A stretch of 64,000 bases of DNA from the NCBI GenBank assembly GCA_951640165.1, contig OX621250.1, positions 14,099,501 to 14,163,500 on the forward strand, in the 5' to 3' direction. Below the pieces are notes generated by a model, which saw only the letters and a list, made by a program, of their open reading frames with translations, had not been told where the DNA came from and made no database searches. The translations under genes were made by a program, and so were the position numbers. Of the stretch, positions 63,138-64,000 are shown one piece after another (position 1 is the stretch's first letter; each line of letters begins with the position of its first letter). This stretch comes from Pseudoips prasinana. Lineage: Eukaryota; Arthropoda; Insecta; Lepidoptera; Nolidae.

Positions 63138-64000
63138 CCTATATAAAATTCTATGAGTGTTGCTGTGAAAATTGGTTGTTCATAATCGATATTTTAACAA
63201 GGTAATCATACACAAATAGGCAATCCTACAATACTCAAGTATGTTTGCAATGTCGCCGCCGCGCGCCGCGTCATCGTTGATGACCCGTTGCGATCGACAT
63301 TTTTACGAAATTAATTTAATACTAGTTTCAAACATTTTGCTGTGATCTAACAACAGACCGTTTTGAATATTTAGATGTTTTGGAAATGATTTTATTGTAT
63401 TAAATGTAGTACCTACAAATAATAAACACTGGCAATTTGTAGTACAACTAATACAATAAAATCATTTCCAAACCTAAAAATTGGTTGATTTACCGACGGG
63501 GATAAACTAAAAATCTGGAATAAGATACTAGCAAATGATCTGGTGAATTAAGTTTTAGAAAAAATATATAAGTCACCAAAAACCATTTTAGGGCCTTATT
63601 TTATATCGACCCAGTAATTTGCTCTGATTCATTTATTACGTAAACTATAATAATTCTTGTGTAATTTTTGATCTTGTCTGTTTCTGTGCCTTTTGGATAA
63701 AAATAATAGATAATAACTACTTATATAATACTTTTCATACCTAACACAATACAGTTGTGACCAAAACTATAAAACTTGTAGAAATGAGCATTCTTCGCTT
63801 TATTCAATCAACGGAAAATTTTGACATTTGGCATAATTAATAAATTTATAGGTAACATATACCTAGTAGAACTCAAACACGCTTCATCAGTATAATATTT
63901 GATATAGGTACATACTCGTATGTCGTAGTCACAGTATAATACTCTTTAGTATTTTAAGAATGCTAATTTATCGGTATCTTTGAAAGCTTCTTAATAATAA
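63138..64000. other. AT-rich end of window with one hairpin element
   Basis: 63379-63472 is an inverted repeat (tttggaaatgattttattgt, atta / taatacaataaaatcatttc, caaa) with a ~20 nt loop, MITE-like. A small GC patch (tcgccgccgcgcgccgcg) lies at 63253-63270. Nothing else recognised. Confidence 0.5.

Overview
The window looks like a moth or butterfly (Lepidoptera) nuclear chromosome. The base composition is AT-rich. Gene content is almost nil. The repeats are of types I associate with Lepidoptera: short Helitrons ending in CTAG, RTE, R1 and Jockey/CR1-type LINE ends, tRNA- and 5S-headed SINEs, and many MITEs. Species and chromosome cannot be told. I recognise no bacterial, organellar or viral gene.

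Host genes: the only convincing host coding sequence is one exon on the minus strand (25093-25482). It is the first coding exon of a membrane-anchored short-chain dehydrogenase/reductase of the SDR16C/RDH10 type. It has a splice acceptor, a short upstream ORF in the 5' UTR, an N-terminal membrane segment, the TGxxxGxG cofactor motif and a consensus splice donor. I did not find its other exons. A second exon candidate on the minus strand (52825-52989) is unrecognised and weak.

Layout. 0-9 kb: foldback element, two head-to-tail Helitrons, an RTE pseudogene, several MITEs, a 5S-derived SINE and a 3' LINE fragment. 9-25 kb: LINE fragments, Helitrons, MITEs, SINEs and a ~600 bp tandem duplication (17.5-18.9 kb). 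25-26 kb: the dehydrogenase exon with a hAT-like MITE 5' of it. 26-38 kb: SINEs in both orientations, a GC-rich TTA-flanked MITE and AT-rich filler. 38-41 kb: an old degenerate tandem array with a 61 bp minisatellite, broken up by four SINEs and a GC-rich MITE. 41-54 kb: R1 and Jockey-like LINE ends, a ~600 bp inverted-repeat element, and nested SINE/MITE insertions. 54.4-55.4 kb: two Helitrons flanking a 151 bp satellite made of Helitron end plus SINE tail. 59.1-60.8 kb: a well-preserved LINE reverse transcriptase with one frameshift. 61-64 kb: an older LINE remnant and a palindromic element carrying a tRNA-like sequence.

SINE names used below are local labels for the tRNA-like head: A (head starts accgtagcc), B (ggcgtggttggta), C (ttggtctagtggtta), D (gtgtggcgcagcg), E (5S rRNA-like), F (ttggtctagcggtagc) and G (related to C). 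A, B, C, F and G share one 3' tail containing 'gcttagtttgggatcagatg'. Nested insertions give a relative chronology and show clean target-site duplications for several families. All repeat boundaries were read by eye; those without an exact terminus are good to about 10-20 bp.
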